DNA from: JAFNAG01 sp963721405
GTDB lineage: Bacteria; Acidobacteriota; UBA6911
Length of the DNA stretch: 64,000 bases
Direction of reading: 5' to 3'
Assembly (NCBI GenBank): GCA_963721405.1
Contig: CAVRJA010000004.1
Location: forward strand, 558,001-622,000
The position numbers and the translations under genes were made by a program. Shown here one piece after another: positions 63,634-64,000 of the stretch (the first letter of the stretch is position 1; each line of letters opens with the position of its first letter). Under the pieces are notes generated by a model. The model made no database searches. It saw only the letters and a program-made list of their open reading frames with translations, and was not told where the DNA came from.

Positions 63634-63674
63634 GGCCGGGACCTACCGGCGGTTGGGGCCTGCGCACCGGTCGG

Positions 63675-63701
63675 TTGCGGCTGTCATGCACATGCTATAC
63701 T
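63675..63701 (+). promoter_or_regulatory. Possible promoter of the prolyl oligopeptidase gene
   Basis: A good -10 box TATACT (63696-63701) lies 15 bases after TTGCGG (63675-63680), about 48 bases before the GTG start. The spacer is two bases short of ideal, so confidence is low. Confidence 0.35.
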
Positions 63702-63748
63702 GATCCGATGTTTTCGGTTCATTTCATCACGGAATCATGGAGGCGCCG

Positions 63749-64000
63749 GTGCACAAAAGCATGCTGTTCCTGCCTGTAATCATTTCCATGCTTGTTCTTC
63801 CATCCTGCAAAAAGGCCGAACCGATGACCTATCCCGTAACCAGGAAAGCTGACCAGATGGACGACTATTTCGGAACCAAAGTGTCGGACCCGTATCGCTG
63901 GCTCGAGGACGACAACTCCGATGAAACGAAAAAGTGGGTCGTGGCGGAAAACGCTGTGACCTTCGGTTACCTGGGCAAGATTCCCTTCCGCGAGGCCCTG
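63749..64000 (+). CDS. Prolyl oligopeptidase-family lipoprotein (5' part)
   Basis: The first 84 residues of a gene cut off by the window end. The signal peptide ends in a lipobox (VLPSC), so it is probably an exported lipoprotein. Then YPVTRKADQMDDYFGTKVSDPYRWLEDDNSDE matches the propeller start of S9A prolyl oligopeptidases, with the signature DPYRWLED. The GTG at 63749 follows GGAGG by five bases; an in-frame ATG at 63737 precedes that site. The catalytic domain is outside the window. Confidence 0.8.
   Translation, partial: MHKSMLFLPVIISMLVLPSCKKAEPMTYPVTRKADQMDDYFGTKVSDPYRWLEDDNSDETKKWVVAENAVTFGYLGKIPFREAL

Overview
The window looks like a stretch of an Acidobacteriota chromosome, probably from a soil or subsurface lineage. 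It is GC-rich. It carries a VWFA-related protein of the acidobacterial type (TIGR03436-like) next to a large carboxypeptidase-regulatory/TonB-dependent (Oar-like) receptor, a futalosine-pathway menaquinone gene (mqnD), trmFO beside xerC, and many extracytoplasmic-function sigma factors, kinases and exported proteins. All identifications are by reading the translated sequence; no searches were run. I saw no rRNA, tRNA, CRISPR array or prophage.

Layout. 1-0.65 kb: nested non-autonomous mobile elements. 0.65-7.4 kb, minus strand: protoporphyrinogen oxidase, a dihydroorotate-dehydrogenase-like flavoprotein, an ECF sigma factor and, overlapping it by 4 bases, a zinc-finger/TM/TPR/CHAT protein. 7.9-13.7 kb: an exported glycine-zipper protein, a LysR regulator divergent from a short 2-isopropylmalate synthase-like gene, a DUF350-NlpC/P60 pair and a saccharopine-forming lysine reductase. 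14-23.5 kb: Tex with a long charged tail, an exported DPR-repeat protein, and the TonB receptor-VWFA operon. 23.8-32.4 kb: mqnD, an FmdB-type zinc ribbon, an HExxH protein, an SRPBCC-ArsR operon with twin palindromes over its promoter, glucokinase, a GAF protein, xerC, trmFO, msrB. 32.5-47 kb: a TolC-type channel, an NtrY/NtrX-like two-component pair, an unlisted 53-residue membrane protein, a sugar-nucleotide epimerase, an M14 carboxypeptidase and a complete TRAP transporter with a TatT-type lipoprotein. 47.1-50.1 kb: an apparently complete two-gene transposon with long terminal inverted repeats and a 10-base target duplication. 50.5-54.4 kb: a second ECF sigma factor overlapping a membrane Ser/Thr kinase, a small protein and a VTT membrane protein. 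55-61 kb: a four-gene run containing an apparently exported AmmeMemoRadiSam set (Tat-signal radical SAM enzyme, then a MEMO1-AMMECR1 fusion), a membrane spermidine-synthase-like protein and a zinc alcohol dehydrogenase. 61.7-64 kb: a RACo-like ferredoxin/ASKHA reactivase and the start of a prolyl oligopeptidase lipoprotein.

Most interesting: (i) the ECF sigma/zf-TM-TPR-CHAT pair, a candidate one-protein receptor, anti-sigma factor and protease; (ii) the exported AmmeMemoRadiSam operon; (iii) the Mutator-like transposon, with its TIR relics elsewhere; (iv) two MITE-like families, one made of hexamer-repeat arms around a conserved core and found nested, the other about 295 bp with 22-base terminal inverted repeats; and (v) the twin operator on the ArsR-SRPBCC promoter.
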